64,000 bases of DNA from Sedimenticola sp. (GCA_002869585.1 PKUO01000028.1:62001-126000); one strand, 5' to 3'. Shown: positions 17,067 through 26,835, counted from the stretch's first letter. Made by a program: numbers and translations. The notes: generated by a model from the sequence alone, not told the origin.

Positions 17067-17963
17067 ATGAAACAGTCACAAACAGCCAAACCGACTACAC
17101 CCCTGCAGCGCGGCATAACCCGCATCGCGAACGGACAGCCGACACAGGATGGCGCTGGCGTGGATCTGGTGCGCTACCTCCCCTTCCCGGCCAGCGTGCA
17201 ACTCGATCCGTTTCTGCTGCTCGATGTGATTAAATCCGATCGGCCTGAACAGTACATCGCCGGATTCCCACCACATCCCCATCGTGGCTTCGAAACCGTT
17301 ACCTACCTGCTTGCCGGACGGGTGCGACACAGGGACAGTGCGGGTCATGCAGGCGTACTGAAATCGGGTGGCGTCCAGTGGATGACCGCAGGACGTGGTA
17401 TCGAGCACTCTGAAATCCCGGAGCAGGAATCGGGCCTGCTGTTCGGCTTCCAGCTCTGGATCAATCTTCCTGCCGCGCAGAAGATGCAGGCGCCACACTA
17501 TCAGGAGTTCGAACCCGAACAGATCCCTGTGGAACAGCGTTCAGCTGGACAGAGCATCCGTGTCATTGCCGGTACCACCAGCGAGGGAACCACTGGCCCC
17601 GTGACTGGCATCAGCGCCGCACCTCTCTTTTTCGATGTCCAACTGGCAAAAGATGAGCACTACCAGGAACAGATCAATACAGGCTACACCGCCTTTCTTT
17701 ACATTATCGAGGGTGAAATCAGCATCCAGGGCGAATTCGAACACAGAACCCTGATGGGTAACCAACTGGCCGTCCTTGGGGAGGGTGAAACATTGGCGTT
17801 AAAGTCGCTGACCTCAACCCGTTTTCTCGTGATCGCCGGTGAGCCGATCAATGAACCGATTGCACGGCACGGTCCCTTCGTCATGAATACCCAGGAACAG
17901 CTGGTGCAGGCCTACAAGGATTATGAATCCGGCGCCTTTGGCCATGTCGAGGAAGCGCGCTGA
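17067..17963 (+). CDS. pirin family protein
   Basis: A 298-residue bicupin. The N-terminal cupin carries the metal-binding pattern PPHPHRGFETVTY (about residues 70-82) and HRDSAGH, with later GGVQWMTAGRGIEHSE containing the further His/Glu ligands. Pirins are iron-binding proteins; some have quercetinase activity and others act as redox-responsive cofactors. It heads an operon with cytochrome b561, whose start lies one base after the pirin stop. Confidence 0.93.
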   Translation: MKQSQTAKPTTPLQRGITRIANGQPTQDGAGVDLVRYLPFPASVQLDPFLLLDVIKSDRPEQYIAGFPPHPHRGFETVTYLLAGRVRHRDSAGHAGVLKSGGVQWMTAGRGIEHSEIPEQESGLLFGFQLWINLPAAQKMQAPHYQEFEPEQIPVEQRSAGQSIRVIAGTTSEGTTGPVTGISAAPLFFDVQLAKDEHYQEQINTGYTAFLYIIEGEISIQGEFEHRTLMGNQLAVLGEGETLALKSLTSTRFLVIAGEPINEPIARHGPFVMNTQEQLVQAYKDYESGAFGHVEEAR

Positions 17964-17964
17964 T

Positions 17965-18534
17965 ATGCAATGGCGAAACAGCGCTGATAACTGGGGACTG
18001 ATCAGCATCGCTCTGCATTGGCTGGTGGCTGTTGCCGTGATCGGCATGTTCGCTCTGGGGCTTTGGATGACGGAGCTGAGCTACTATGACAGCTGGTATC
18101 GCACTGCGCCACATCTGCATAAAAGCATCGGAATCCTTTTGTGCCTGGCGGTGTTGCTCCGCATCGCCTGGCGACTGATCGACAGCAAGCCGGCGGAGAT
18201 CCCGGAGCACATCGAGTTGGAGAAGCGAGCCGCGCGTATCGTGCACGCCCTGCTTTACCTGCTGTTGATCGCCCTATTCATCAGCGGTTACCTGATATCC
18301 ACCGCCGATGGCAGGCCGATCGATGTGTTCAACTGGTTTGCCATACCGGCAACCCTTAAAGATGTGCCCAATCAGGAGGATATTGCCGGCACAGTGCATT
18401 ATGCCCTTGCTATCAGTCTGATCTCGCTGGTCACACTGCATGCATTGGGCGCACTGAAGCACCACCTCATCGACAAGGATCAGACCTTGTCCCGGATGAC
18501 CGGCAGGACCAGACACAACCGAGTCCAGCAGTAA
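17965..18534 (+). CDS. cytochrome b561 family protein
   Basis: About 189 residues with four membrane helices. Candidate haem-ligating histidines sit in IALHWLVAV (helix 1), APHLHKSIG (helix 2) and HALGALKHHLID (helix 4). ATG 17965 directly follows the pirin stop and has GAGGAAG about 9 bases upstream; the frame is open 14 codons further into pirin but those residues are not membrane-type. These proteins move electrons from quinol to periplasmic or bound acceptors such as YceI-associated quinones. Confidence 0.9.
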   Translation: MQWRNSADNWGLISIALHWLVAVAVIGMFALGLWMTELSYYDSWYRTAPHLHKSIGILLCLAVLLRIAWRLIDSKPAEIPEHIELEKRAARIVHALLYLLLIALFISGYLISTADGRPIDVFNWFAIPATLKDVPNQEDIAGTVHYALAISLISLVTLHALGALKHHLIDKDQTLSRMTGRTRHNRVQQ

Positions 18535-18570
18535 TCAATCACCCCATAGACACAACATAAAGGATTTACC

Positions 18571-19149
18571 ATGCTAAGAAAAATTCTGATCGGCTTCAGC
18601 ACAATCGGCCTGCTATCACTCGCCAACCCGGTGCTCGCGGAAGACTATCTCATCGACACCAAAGGCGCCCATGCCTTTATCCAGTTCAAGATCGCTCATT
18701 TGGGTTACAGCTGGGTTCTCGGGCGCTTTAATGAGTTTTCCGGGACATTCAGCTACGATGAGAAATCACCTGAATCATCCAAGGTCGCGGTGACCATCAA
18801 TACCGCCAGCATCGACAGTAACCACGCCGAGCGCGACAAGCACCTGCGCAGTGATGATTTTCTCGATGTTGAGAAATTTCCCCAGGCCAGCTTTTCCAGC
18901 ACAAGCTATCAGTCCACAGGGGATGGCAAGGCTGTGCTGACCGGCGACCTGACACTGCACGGCGTGACCCGCCCGGTAACAATCGATGTCAATGAGATCG
19001 CAGCCGGCGATGATCCCTGGGGCGGCTATCGCAGAGGTTTTGATGGCACCACCAGGATCGCCCTGAAGGATTATGGAATAGACTTCAACCTTGGACCAGC
19101 CTCGCAGGAGGTTGAGTTGTTCCTGTCGGTCGAGGGTATCAGACAGTAG
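18571..19149 (+). CDS. YceI family periplasmic lipid-binding protein
   Basis: A 192-residue protein with a signal peptide ending VLA before EDYLID, then the YceI beta-barrel fold with the conserved GRFNEFSGTF, SIDSNHAERDKHLRSDDFLD and FDGTTRIALKDYGI segments. YceI proteins bind isoprenoid quinones or similar lipids in the periplasm. The pairing with cytochrome b561 is a recurrent one and suggests quinone redox chemistry. An efficient stem-loop follows at 19162. Confidence 0.94.
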   Translation: MLRKILIGFSTIGLLSLANPVLAEDYLIDTKGAHAFIQFKIAHLGYSWVLGRFNEFSGTFSYDEKSPESSKVAVTINTASIDSNHAERDKHLRSDDFLDVEKFPQASFSSTSYQSTGDGKAVLTGDLTLHGVTRPVTIDVNEIAAGDDPWGGYRRGFDGTTRIALKDYGIDFNLGPASQEVELFLSVEGIRQ

Positions 19150-19161
19150 TTTTGCGGAACT

Positions 19162-19191
19162 CCGGGAGCCGCGCAAAGGAGCGGCTCCCGG
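19162..19191. terminator. strong stem-loop between convergent yceI and a small gene
   Basis: CCGGGAGCCGC (19162-19172) pairs perfectly with GCGGCTCCCGG (19181-19191) around 8 bases. There is no long T run. Its place between convergent stops suggests a shared transcription end. Confidence 0.7.
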
Positions 19192-19198
19192 CAATCAT

Positions 19199-19456
19199 TC
19201 ACTCTGATTTAAGCGCCGCAACCACCTGATCATAGACCGCGCGTATCGTATCCAGATCCTGACTACGAATCGACTTCCCAAGGGCATTGAGTCGATCAAT
19301 CAGCGCATGATCATCCTGGATCGACAACAGATGACGCTTCAGCACAACCGCGGCATCATCCAGCGCTATGCCTGAAATCACGCCGGGTTTGGTGAGGTAG
19401 GACTCCCCGCAATTGATGAATGACGAAACAGGATCTTTTTCCTTCTCCAGGCTCAT
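19199..19456 (-). CDS. small hypothetical protein
   Basis: An 85-residue acidic, helical soluble protein. It has no signal peptide and a single cysteine in FINCGESYLTKPG. I do not recognise the family. It is convergent with yceI and upstream of nothing on its strand; its promoter would lie in the 172 bases shared with the divergent protease gene. Confidence 0.55.
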   Translation of the reverse strand: MSLEKEKDPVSSFINCGESYLTKPGVISGIALDDAAVVLKRHLLSIQDDHALIDRLNALGKSIRSQDLDTIRAVYDQVVAALKSE

Positions 19457-19628
19457 CTTGTAGAACTCCGTAGAATATTTTCAGTGAAATCGATAATACC
19501 CCAATCGGCAACGCATCGGGGTATATTGTGGCATTTGAATAGGTCCAGATGCAGGCTATCCCGGAAACTCTTACACCCGCCTCTGGTCGTATAGGTGTTA
19601 CCCAACAACGATTTTACAGGTAAGCAGG

Positions 19629-21014
19629 ATGTCGAGAAGATACACATCAACGCCCCTTTTCTGGACCATACTGGCCCCGATCATACTCTTTCTGTTCCTC
19701 TCTGCGTCCAGCACGCTGCTGCTGGCAAAGGCGCCACCGCCGACAAACAGTCTGGCCCCAATGCTTGAAGGGGTTTTACCGGCGGTAGTCAATATTTCCA
19801 CCAAGAAACTGCTGAGACGCCGTCACCATCCGTTACAGGACGATCCTTTTTTCAGGCATTTTTTCAACCTGCGCGATCCGGGAGAGGAGAGCCAGAAGCG
19901 CAGCAGCCTGGGCTCGGGGGTAATCATTGATGCCGAACTGGGTTACGTGCTGACCAACCATCATGTCATTGATGGCGCGGACGAAATCACCATCACCCTG
20001 CGGGATAGGCGTAAATACAATGCCCAGATCATCGGCCAGGACCCGGAAGTGGATCTGGCGCTGCTCCAAATCGATGCCGAGGCGCTCACCGCACTCAAGC
20101 TGGCCGATTCTGGTGAACTGCGTGTCGGTGATTTCGTGGTCGCCATTGGCAACCCCTTTGGCCTGGGCCAGACCGTCACCTACGGCATTGTCAGCGCTCT
20201 TGGGCGCACTGGCCTGGGTATTGAAGGCTATGAGAACTTCATCCAGACCGACGCTTCCATAAACCCCGGCAATTCCGGTGGAGCGCTGGTCAACATGGAG
20301 GGTGATCTGGTAGGTATCAATACCGCAATTGTCGGTCCCAATGGAGGCAATGTCGGCATCGGCTTTGCCATTCCCAGCAACATGACCCAGGCGATTATCC
20401 GGCACCTGGTCAAGTATGGCGAAATCCGGCGCGGTCACATAGGAATAGTCATGCAGGATCTGACACCGGAACTGGCCAACGCCTTTGGACTGGGACAACA
20501 GGAGGGAGCCGTGGTTTCCCAGGTTTTTCCCAACTCGCCGGCCAGCGAGGATGGGATCAGATCCGGAGATATCATTACCCGCCTGAACGACGAAATTGTA
20601 AGCAGTTCAAGCCAACTGAGAAACGCCCTCGGCCTGTTGACCATTGGCGAAAGGGTTGAACTCGGCATAGTCAGGGAGGGTAAGCCGTTACGCATCATCA
20701 CCCGAATCGGGGACCCCGATGAGAATCTGGTCCAGGGTAGCGAGATCAGTCCCTATCTGGCCGGCGCAGGTTTGGCCCCGATAGCCAGCAATCACCCCCT
20801 GGCGGGAAAAATCGAAGGGGTTGAAGTGGTTAAAGTGGAAGGCAACAGTCGCGCCCATGGCGCAGGAATCCGTGCTGGCGATATCATCGTTTCCATCAAC
20901 CGAATGCCGGTAACGCATCTGGAACAGCTGAAACAGGCCGCCAGCCTGAACCCCAATGCCCTGAGCATGAACATTCGCCGGGGTAACAGCACACTGTTTA
21001 TCTCACTGCGCTGA
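19629..21014 (+). CDS. degQ: Do-family (DegQ/DegP-like) periplasmic serine protease
   Basis: A 461-residue HtrA protease. An N-terminal hydrophobic segment (FWTILAPIILFLFLS) acts as signal or anchor. The trypsin-like domain holds the triad His112 (TNHHVI), Asp142 (EVDLALL) and Ser216 (PGNSGGA). Two PDZ domains follow at about 270-360 and 375-455. It degrades or refolds damaged envelope proteins. Length and two PDZ domains fit DegQ/DegP rather than DegS. It is monocistronic with a terminator at 21022. Confidence 0.93.
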   Translation: MSRRYTSTPLFWTILAPIILFLFLSASSTLLLAKAPPPTNSLAPMLEGVLPAVVNISTKKLLRRRHHPLQDDPFFRHFFNLRDPGEESQKRSSLGSGVIIDAELGYVLTNHHVIDGADEITITLRDRRKYNAQIIGQDPEVDLALLQIDAEALTALKLADSGELRVGDFVVAIGNPFGLGQTVTYGIVSALGRTGLGIEGYENFIQTDASINPGNSGGALVNMEGDLVGINTAIVGPNGGNVGIGFAIPSNMTQAIIRHLVKYGEIRRGHIGIVMQDLTPELANAFGLGQQEGAVVSQVFPNSPASEDGIRSGDIITRLNDEIVSSSSQLRNALGLLTIGERVELGIVREGKPLRIITRIGDPDENLVQGSEISPYLAGAGLAPIASNHPLAGKIEGVEVVKVEGNSRAHGAGIRAGDIIVSINRMPVTHLEQLKQAASLNPNALSMNIRRGNSTLFISLR

Positions 21015-21021
21015 AAAAGTA

Positions 21022-21042
21022 CGGCGGACATATTGTCCGCCG
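21022..21042 (+). terminator. stem-loop after the Do protease gene
   Basis: CGGCGGACA (21022-21030) and TGTCCGCCG (21034-21042) form a perfect 9-bp stem with a 3-base loop, 8 bases beyond the stop. No T tract follows. Confidence 0.65.
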
Positions 21043-21115
21043 GAACCCTGAAAATACGCAGGTTCTATAGTTCAGAGGAGGATAAACAACACAAAACACA
21101 AACGCGCGATGATCG

Positions 21116-21307
21116 TTAACGGGCGATGACAGTGCCCATAGGCGCTTTATTCTCAGGCTTCGAAGTGAATTTCAGCGCCGTGAACAGTTTCCGCAGCAAG
21201 GCGGTGAAAACCCTGGCCCGCTCTACCCGCGCTCTGGCGATATAGTAGTCGATATCCAGCTCACCAAACTCATTCCGGACAAACTCGCCCTCAGCTTCAA
21301 TTTTCAC
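21116..21307 (-). CDS. small basic protein, RSP_7527-like
   Basis: About 63 residues. The C-terminal half has the pattern DIDYYIARARVERARVFTAL, resembling the short RSP_7527/DUF-type proteins of proteobacteria. I place the start at GTG 21307, which has GGGAG six bases upstream; an in-frame ATG at 21331 would add MIYFWELK and has no ribosome site. Function unknown. The 177 bases before the next gene are AT-rich and hold no visible gene. Confidence 0.55.
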   Translation of the reverse strand: MKIEAEGEFVRNEFGELDIDYYIARARVERARVFTALLRKLFTALKFTSKPENKAPMGTVIAR

Positions 21308-21508
21308 CTTTAACTCCCAAAAATATATCATCTATAATCAACCGATCAGCAATACAAGCGAAACATCCAAAGCACCATAGATATTTGATGTTTCCCTTGT
21401 ATTATCGACGCATTGCCTCTGCGTTAGGGATATACTAGGTTTCACAGAAGAAATTGACAAACGATCGTTTCTCACTTAATTGATGAATATATTTCACCTA
21501 AAAAAGAG

Positions 21509-22414
21509 ATGGCCGTAAGATCTCTACCACCGCTAAATGCACTGCGTAGCTTTGAGGCGGCCGCACGCCATGGCAGCTTTAATCAAGCCGCCGAAGAGCT
21601 GTTTGTCACCCCGTCTGCAATCAGCCACCAGATAAAATCTCTGGAGGGGTTTCTAAAGATTAAACTCTTCCGGCGTGAAAAACGCCGGGTAGGGCTTACT
21701 TCTGCAGGTGAAAAATACCTGAACGCCATTGAACATGCCCTGGATGAGATCGATATGGCCACCCGTCGCCTTATCGCCACACCGAACGCCAGTGCGGTCA
21801 ATCTCAGTGTTGCGCCGGCATTTCTGACTCGCTGGCTTGTTCCGCATATCGGACAGTTCCAACAGCTCTATCCGGATGTGGAACTGAGACTGAGCGCCGC
21901 CAATACCCGTATCGACTTCCATCACTCGGATACGGACATGGCAATTTATTACGGCTATGACGATTGGGATGACATGGAGAGCTATTTCCTCCGTAACGCA
22001 AGATTAATGCCGGTCTGCAGTCCGCGACTGATGGACGGCGAACAGGCGTTGCAAACCCCCGCCGATCTCTGCGATCAGACCCTGATCCATGTCTCAAACC
22101 GCCTGGACGAGTGGGAATCGATGCTCAACAAGCTGGGCATCAATTCGTCATCCTCCGGCAAGGGGCTGACCTTTTCCAGCACGTCCTTGGCAATCGGAGC
22201 CGCAATCGAAGGACTGGGCGTGGCGCTGGCCGATGTTGATCTGATTGTAAAAGAACTTAAGTATGGTGAACTGGTCACACCCTTTGACATAAGGCTCGAT
22301 ACCAAAAAGGCGTTTCATCTAGTCTATGAAAAAAATCGTCCGCTGACCTATGGCATGAAGTCTTTTTTCGACTGGATCACCGGCAGCATACAAAAAACAA
22401 CTGAAACTGAGTGA
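21509..22414 (+). CDS. GcvA-like LysR-family transcriptional regulator
   Basis: A 301-residue LysR protein whose N-terminus (LPPLNALRSFEAAARHGSF and the VTPSAISHQIKSLE recognition helix) belongs to the GcvA/AmpR-like branch. The sensor domain follows from about residue 92. GcvA itself controls the glycine cleavage system, but no gcv genes are nearby, so the target is open. It is 10 bases upstream of a thioredoxin-like gene and may be cotranscribed with it. Confidence 0.88.
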   Translation: MAVRSLPPLNALRSFEAAARHGSFNQAAEELFVTPSAISHQIKSLEGFLKIKLFRREKRRVGLTSAGEKYLNAIEHALDEIDMATRRLIATPNASAVNLSVAPAFLTRWLVPHIGQFQQLYPDVELRLSAANTRIDFHHSDTDMAIYYGYDDWDDMESYFLRNARLMPVCSPRLMDGEQALQTPADLCDQTLIHVSNRLDEWESMLNKLGINSSSSGKGLTFSSTSLAIGAAIEGLGVALADVDLIVKELKYGELVTPFDIRLDTKKAFHLVYEKNRPLTYGMKSFFDWITGSIQKTTETE

Positions 22415-22424
22415 GGTACTGGGC

Positions 22425-22811
22425 ATGTCCGAGATAGGTGTAGTGGTATTGGTTCTGATTACCTTGTTTGTGCTGTTTCAGCTGAATATGGTGCGTCAGG
22501 CGAAAAAACAGATCGGTGAAATAGCACCGGATATTCCTGCTCAAGACCCAAGCTCATCGGACCAACCCACGCTACTCTACTTCCACAGTCCGAATTGCGG
22601 CCCCTGCCGCAGTATGTCGCCAATGATCGACGCACTGAAAACAGAGTTTTCCAACATTCACAGCATTGACGTATCACAGGATCTGGCAACCGCCCAACAG
22701 TACAACGTTCGCGCAACCCCCACCCTTGTGTTGGTGAAGGACGGCAAGATCAGCGATGTATTGCTCGGTCAGAAGTCCGCCGAGAAAATCCGGTCACTGC
22801 TGGTGCCTTAA
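22425..22811 (+). CDS. membrane-anchored thioredoxin
   Basis: A 128-residue protein with one N-terminal membrane helix (IGVVVLVLITLFVLFQL) and a thioredoxin domain with active site NCGPCRS near residue 60 and cis-Pro in RATPTLV. CGPC is the reducing thioredoxin signature. The orientation of the domain cannot be fixed, but the short N-terminus suggests a periplasmic or cytosol-facing anchored reductase. It follows the LysR gene by 10 bases. Confidence 0.88.
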   Translation: MSEIGVVVLVLITLFVLFQLNMVRQAKKQIGEIAPDIPAQDPSSSDQPTLLYFHSPNCGPCRSMSPMIDALKTEFSNIHSIDVSQDLATAQQYNVRATPTLVLVKDGKISDVLLGQKSAEKIRSLLVP

Positions 22812-22934
22812 CCTACAAGCACGCCTATCGAATCGATTATTGTTCTGTGGCAGTACAATAGCGTCCCTGATGGTGTATAAAAGTAGTAAGGATTTGATTC
22901 TGCACCACAAAGATGCCCGTCAGAAGGTCCCTGT

Positions 22935-25319
22935 ATGGTAAAACCGCTTGAAATTTCATCCCTTTATCACGCCTGTGATCTCAGCGGTCTGGCCTTTGAA
23001 ACCACTGCAGAACTTGCACCACTTTCCGAAACCATCGGCCAGGAACGCGCTCTTGAAGCCATCAACTTCGGGGTTAACATGTTCCATGAAGGCTTCAACC
23101 TTTATGTCATGGGCAGTCCGGGTCTGGGTAGACATACTGTTATTCGCCACGCCCTGGAAAAGGAGGCCAGCAACAGAGAGCAGCCTTCCGACTGGTGTTA
23201 CGTAGCCAACTTCGAACACCCCCATTGCCCGCAATATCTGGAAATACCTGCCGGTATGGCCCGGCGGTTGCGCCGCGACATGGGGCAACTGATCGATGAT
23301 CTGCTGAACGCCATTCCTGCGGCTTTCCAGGGGGATGAATATCAGCGCCGGCTCACCGAAATACAGGACGAATTCAAGGAAAAAGAGGAGAGCAATTCAC
23401 GCAAGCTGGGTACGGATTCGGCAAAAAAAGGGATAGCGCTGATAAGGGACCCTACCGGATTTACCCTGGCCCCGCTCAAGGACGGCAAGGTCCTGTCACC
23501 GGATGAGTTCAGTGATCTTCCGGATCAGGAACGCAAGCGCATGGAAAACGCCATCGAGGAGATCAAGAAGCAGCTCAAGGAGACCATCAGCCAGGTCTCC
23601 AAATGGCATCGGGAAATGCACCAGAAAATCCGGGCGCTGGACGGTGAAACCATGGAGCTGACCATCCATCAGTTTATCTCCGAGCTGATCGAGCATTACC
23701 GCGCCTACCCGAAAGTAACCCACTATATTCAGGAGGCCAAGCAGGACTTCATTGAAAATGTCGATCAGTTCCGGCAACTCGATCCCACCGAGATCTCCGG
23801 CCCCGCGATTGAACTGCCGCAATTCAATCGCTACAAGGTGAATATCCTGGTGGACAATATCGAAACCAAAGGGGCTCCGATTGTCTTCGAGGACAATCCT
23901 ACTTACCAGAACCTGATCGGCAGAATCGAGCACATCGCCCGCATGGGAACCCTGCTCACCGACTTTACCCTGATCAAATCAGGCGCTCTGCACAAAGCCA
24001 TTGGCGGCTATCTGATACTGGATGCCGAAAAGGTGCTGAGCAATCCCTTCGCCTGGGAGGGGTTGAAAAGAACGCTGAGGGCACGGGAGATCAGGATAGA
24101 ATCCATCGAACGTCAGCTCAGCCTCGGCAGCACTATCTCCCTGGAACCCCAGCCGATACCGATCAACCTCAAGGTCGTTCTGGTAGGTACACGCCTGCTC
24201 TATCACCTGCTGAAAGCCTACGACCCGGAATTTTCATTGCAATTCAAGGTGACCGCCGATTTCGCCGAAGAGATGCATCGCGAAGACGGGAATGAGCAAC
24301 TGTTCGCCCGCCTGATCGCCACCCTGCAGCAACGCGAAGAGCTCAAGAGCATCAGCCGGACAGGCGTGGAACGTATTATCGAGCACTCGGCGCGAACCAC
24401 CTGGGATGGTCAGAAGATGTCCCTGCACATGGGTAGTCTGATTGATCTTCTGCAGGAGGCTAATTACTGTGCAACCCGCGCAGACTCGGCGGTGATCCGA
24501 AAAGAGGACATACAGGCGGCCATTCAGGCCCAGGAGTACCGCGCCAGCCAGCTCCAGGAGCAACTCAGGGATCAGATCATCAACGGCACCCTCAAGATAG
24601 ACACCGATGGCGTGCAGCTCGCCCAGATCAACGGTCTCAGCGTGATCCAGATCGGTGACTATGCCTTCGGCGCCCCATCGAAAATCAGCGCAACGGCGCG
24701 CATTGGCAGCGGTCAGTTGATCGATATCGAGCGGGAAATCGATCAGGGCGGCACCCTGCACTCCAAGGGGGTGCTGATCCTCACCTCCTATCTGGGTGAA
24801 CGTTACGCCAAGCATCAGCCGTTATCGGTCAGCGCCAGCCTGGTGTTCGAACAGACCTACGGCATGGTCGATGGCGACAGCGCCTCCGCCGCGGAACTCT
24901 GCGCCCTGCTCTCCGCCCTCGGAGACCTTCCCATCAATCAGGCCTTTGCGATCACCGGTTCGATCAACCAGCATGGACAGGTTCAGGCCATCGGCGGGGT
25001 CAATCAGAAAATTGAGGGGTTTTTCGATATCTGCGATGCCCGCGGGCTCACGGGTGAACAGAGTGTCATCATCCCCAGCGCCAACATCAAGGATCTGATG
25101 CTGAAACAGCAGGTGCTTGAGGCTGTCGAGGCCTATAAATTCAGGATCATCGCAGTCGACCATGTCGAGCAGGCGATGGAACTGCTGTGCGACCTGCCCG
25201 CCGGAATACCCGACGCCAACGGCCTGTTTCCGGAAAACAGCATCAACGGTCATATCCAGTACCGGCTGGCTGAGTGGACAACGCTGCGTCTGCACTATTC
25301 CGGCCAGATTCAGGAGTAG
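22935..25319 (+). CDS. Lon-related ATP-dependent protease (AAA_32/LonC-like)
   Basis: A 794-residue protein. The N-terminal AAA-like part has a Walker A variant GSPGLGRHT near residue 60, where Arg stands in place of the usual Lys, a form I recall as typical of this family. A long coiled coil covers about 120-260. The C-terminal Lon proteolytic domain has catalytic Ser in DGDSASAAEL near 650 and Lys in IGGVNQKIEGF near 690. It lacks the LonA N-terminal domain. It probably handles stress-damaged proteins in the cytoplasm; substrates unknown. Confidence 0.9.
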   Translation: MVKPLEISSLYHACDLSGLAFETTAELAPLSETIGQERALEAINFGVNMFHEGFNLYVMGSPGLGRHTVIRHALEKEASNREQPSDWCYVANFEHPHCPQYLEIPAGMARRLRRDMGQLIDDLLNAIPAAFQGDEYQRRLTEIQDEFKEKEESNSRKLGTDSAKKGIALIRDPTGFTLAPLKDGKVLSPDEFSDLPDQERKRMENAIEEIKKQLKETISQVSKWHREMHQKIRALDGETMELTIHQFISELIEHYRAYPKVTHYIQEAKQDFIENVDQFRQLDPTEISGPAIELPQFNRYKVNILVDNIETKGAPIVFEDNPTYQNLIGRIEHIARMGTLLTDFTLIKSGALHKAIGGYLILDAEKVLSNPFAWEGLKRTLRAREIRIESIERQLSLGSTISLEPQPIPINLKVVLVGTRLLYHLLKAYDPEFSLQFKVTADFAEEMHREDGNEQLFARLIATLQQREELKSISRTGVERIIEHSARTTWDGQKMSLHMGSLIDLLQEANYCATRADSAVIRKEDIQAAIQAQEYRASQLQEQLRDQIINGTLKIDTDGVQLAQINGLSVIQIGDYAFGAPSKISATARIGSGQLIDIEREIDQGGTLHSKGVLILTSYLGERYAKHQPLSVSASLVFEQTYGMVDGDSASAAELCALLSALGDLPINQAFAITGSINQHGQVQAIGGVNQKIEGFFDICDARGLTGEQSVIIPSANIKDLMLKQQVLEAVEAYKFRIIAVDHVEQAMELLCDLPAGIPDANGLFPENSINGHIQYRLAEWTTLRLHYSGQIQE

Positions 25320-25499
25320 AACGCCAGCCCTTGCGCCAACCAGGGCTCTTCGGAACATACCCTGGATTGAGCAAATCCGGGAAATAACTGTCATACCCAG
25401 GAGTGCACGATATAGCGGAAAACCGGTATAGGTCTGCCGACTCGAAACCACTAATATCAGTGCCGATAAATAGAATCAGCCATCTGGAGGATAAGGCGT

Positions 25500-26528
25500 A
25501 TGAAACGGATAAGGCTCACCAGCATAGTGTTTGCACTGCTTGCATTGTTCTTCTCCATGCAGGCGCAGAGCGCTGCGCAGTCAACCGGAGCGATTACCGG
25601 CGGTAAATTATCGGAACACCCCGACTGGTTCAAGGAGAGTTTTCTCGACATAGCCGCCGATGTCGATGAGGCCGCAGAATCAGGCAAGCATGTTATCCTA
25701 TTCATGCATCTCAACGGTTGTCCCTACTGCTACAAGATGGCGGAAGAGAACTTCAAGAACGCCCCCTACACCGATTTCATCAAAGAGAACTTTGATGTCA
25801 TCGCCATCAACATCAAAGGCGACCGTGAAATCGCCTTCGACGAGAACACCACGGTTAGCGAAAAAGAGCTCGCCAGCATGCTCAAGGTCCGCTATACCCC
25901 AACTGTCATTTTTCTGGATAACGAGAACAAACAGGTTGCACGCGTCAACGGCTATCGATCTGTACCAGCATTCAAGCAGGTATTGGATTATGTCCAGGAG
26001 AAGGCATACGCAACAACCACCCTGGCCGCCTTTATCGCCGACCGGCAGCAACCGGCGACCTATACTTTCAGGGAACATAGCCAGTTCCAGAACCTGACCA
26101 ATCTGCATCAGATCACTGACAAGCCGCTGGCGGTGATTTTCGAAGACAGCGGCTGCGACGCCTGTGATGCCCTGCATGACGGTCACTTCAGCAATCCCGA
26201 GATCAATGAGGTGCTGAAGAATTTTACCGTCGTGCGACTCGATGCCCTTTCCTCTGACCCGATCGTCGATACTGAAGGCAGCAGTACGACTCCCAAGGCG
26301 TTCGCCGAAAAACTGGGGTTGACCTACCGTCCCGGTATCGTCCTGTTCGACCAGGGTAAGGAGATCTGGCGTATCGATGGCCTGCTCTACACCTTTCATT
26401 TCACCGAAGTGCTGCGTTATGTGGGAGAACGCCATTATCAGCAGTACCCGGACAACTTCTATGATTATCTCGACGTTAAAACCAACGAGATACTCAACAG
26501 CGGAAAAGATATCGACCTGTCCAAGTAA
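25500..26528 (+). CDS. periplasmic protein with two thioredoxin folds (SoxW-like)
   Basis: A 342-residue exported protein with a signal peptide ending in AQSA. The first thioredoxin fold has active site GCPYC near residue 76 and cis-Pro in RYTPTVIF near 138. A second fold near 205-310 has GCDAC and RPGIVLF. Similar single-fold proteins (SoxW, DsbE-like) reduce cysteines of periplasmic partners in sulfur oxidisers. The tandem arrangement may form an internal relay. It is alone and ends in a strong terminator. Confidence 0.82.
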   Translation: MKRIRLTSIVFALLALFFSMQAQSAAQSTGAITGGKLSEHPDWFKESFLDIAADVDEAAESGKHVILFMHLNGCPYCYKMAEENFKNAPYTDFIKENFDVIAINIKGDREIAFDENTTVSEKELASMLKVRYTPTVIFLDNENKQVARVNGYRSVPAFKQVLDYVQEKAYATTTLAAFIADRQQPATYTFREHSQFQNLTNLHQITDKPLAVIFEDSGCDACDALHDGHFSNPEINEVLKNFTVVRLDALSSDPIVDTEGSSTTPKAFAEKLGLTYRPGIVLFDQGKEIWRIDGLLYTFHFTEVLRYVGERHYQQYPDNFYDYLDVKTNEILNSGKDIDLSK

Positions 26529-26544
26529 ACAGCCTGCCTACATC

Positions 26545-26570
26545 GGCCCTGCCGCCTTCCCGGCAGGGCC
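26545..26570 (+). terminator. stem-loop after the tandem thioredoxin gene
   Basis: GGCCCTGCCG (26545-26554) and CGGCAGGGCC (26561-26570) form a perfect 10-bp stem with a 6-base loop, 16 bases after the stop. No T tract. Confidence 0.7.
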
Positions 26571-26835
26571 AGATGCAAATAGCTGCCCAGCTGCACGGTA
26601 AAAACCGCACGTGCTTTGCCCTAAATCATACCAATGCCCAGTTCCCCCAAAATTTATCGCTTAAAATGGTATATTTAACAGGATTGAAACTGAGCGACTG
26701 ATGACGTCATCGGCATCGGCTGATACCATTGCCGCCGTTTCAGTGTTGCGCGTTTTCGTCTGAAAACAGTTAGAGGAACATGGGCCAGCGCCGTTAGCGC
26801 TTTTCTTGTAATACCTGTTTTGGATACCAAGTGAT
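26571..26835. promoter_or_regulatory. leader region of the carboxynorspermidine operon with a 12-bp palindrome
   Basis: GATGACGTCATC at 26700-26711 is a perfect palindrome and a candidate operator. Nearer the gene, AGCGC/GCGCT (about 26789-26803) followed by TTTTCTT makes a short leader hairpin. No clear -35/-10 pair was found. Confidence 0.35.
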
